From assembly GCA_014380705.1 (NCBI GenBank), contig JACMJI010000029.1, forward strand, positions 1 through 27,712: 27,712 bases of DNA, read 5' to 3'. Positions 27,626 through 27,712 of this stretch are shown here, one piece after another. Position 1 is the first letter of the stretch. Each line of letters starts with the position of its first letter. A model generated the notes under the pieces. The model searched no databases. It was not told the DNA's origin and saw only the letters and a program-made list of their open reading frames with translations. The position numbers and the translations under genes were made by a program. Source of the DNA: Gorillibacterium sp. GTDB taxonomy: Bacteria; Bacillota; Bacilli; Paenibacillales; NBRC-103111.

Positions 27626-27712
27626 GGTTAAGCCAAGTTCTGGAAAACGAACATAACTAAACCATTTTGTTAAATTCCTTGCGTAATCGTTTGATAATTC
27701 TCTTCTCTAAAC

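Overview
The window looks like chromosomal DNA from an endospore-forming member of the Bacillales, most likely Paenibacillaceae. The evidence is sigG next to the ylm/sepF/divIVA cluster, a PyrR-attenuated pyr operon, a T-box in front of ileS, a YteA-type DksA protein and a secreted stalk-domain protein. Most genes lie on the minus strand. I see no insertion sequence, prophage, CRISPR array or plasmid function.

Layout. Positions 1-727 hold the 5' part of an alpha/beta hydrolase gene cut by the window edge. A secreted stalk-domain/coiled-coil protein follows (837-1391). Two CAU-anticodon tRNAs (Ile2 and initiator Met, 1553-1727) share one strong promoter and a terminator, and sit beside an unrecognised 55-residue Trp/Tyr-rich ORF (1812-1979). 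Next is pgpA (2140-2748). The pyr operon runs from about 11090 down to 2922: promoter, PyrR-binding leader with terminator, then pyrR, pyrC, carA, carB, pyrF, pyrE and a final terminator. No pyrB lies between pyrR and pyrC, and no pyrK/pyrD lies between carB and pyrF.

Divergent from pyrR is dapH-ykuR (11346-13243), which with patA (15299-16465) gives all three acetyl-branch enzymes of diaminopimelate/lysine synthesis within about 5 kb. rmuC lies between them on the minus strand, followed by a 650-base non-coding stretch rich in palindromes. Then come an rluD-family pseudouridine synthase gene overlapping lspA, a convergent yteA-like gene, a small membrane protein (DUF5665-like), and ileS with a T-box carrying an ATC (Ile) specifier.

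From 22471 to 26629 is the division/envelope cluster divIVA, ylmH, ylmG, sepF, ylmE, ylmD and an ylmC/ymxH-type PRC-barrel gene. sigG, with its own sporulation-type promoter and terminator, closes the window (26779-27561). The backbone sigG-ylm-sepF-divIVA-ileS-(dksA)-lspA-rluD-pyr follows the Bacillus subtilis order, with patA/rmuC/ykuR/dapH inserted between the rluD-family gene and pyrR.

Most of this is conserved core genome and I did not find a convincing new multi-gene system. The best leads are the missing pyrB, the palindrome-rich intergenic region at 14810-15010, the 55-residue ORF, and the odd starts and hairpin at pyrF.
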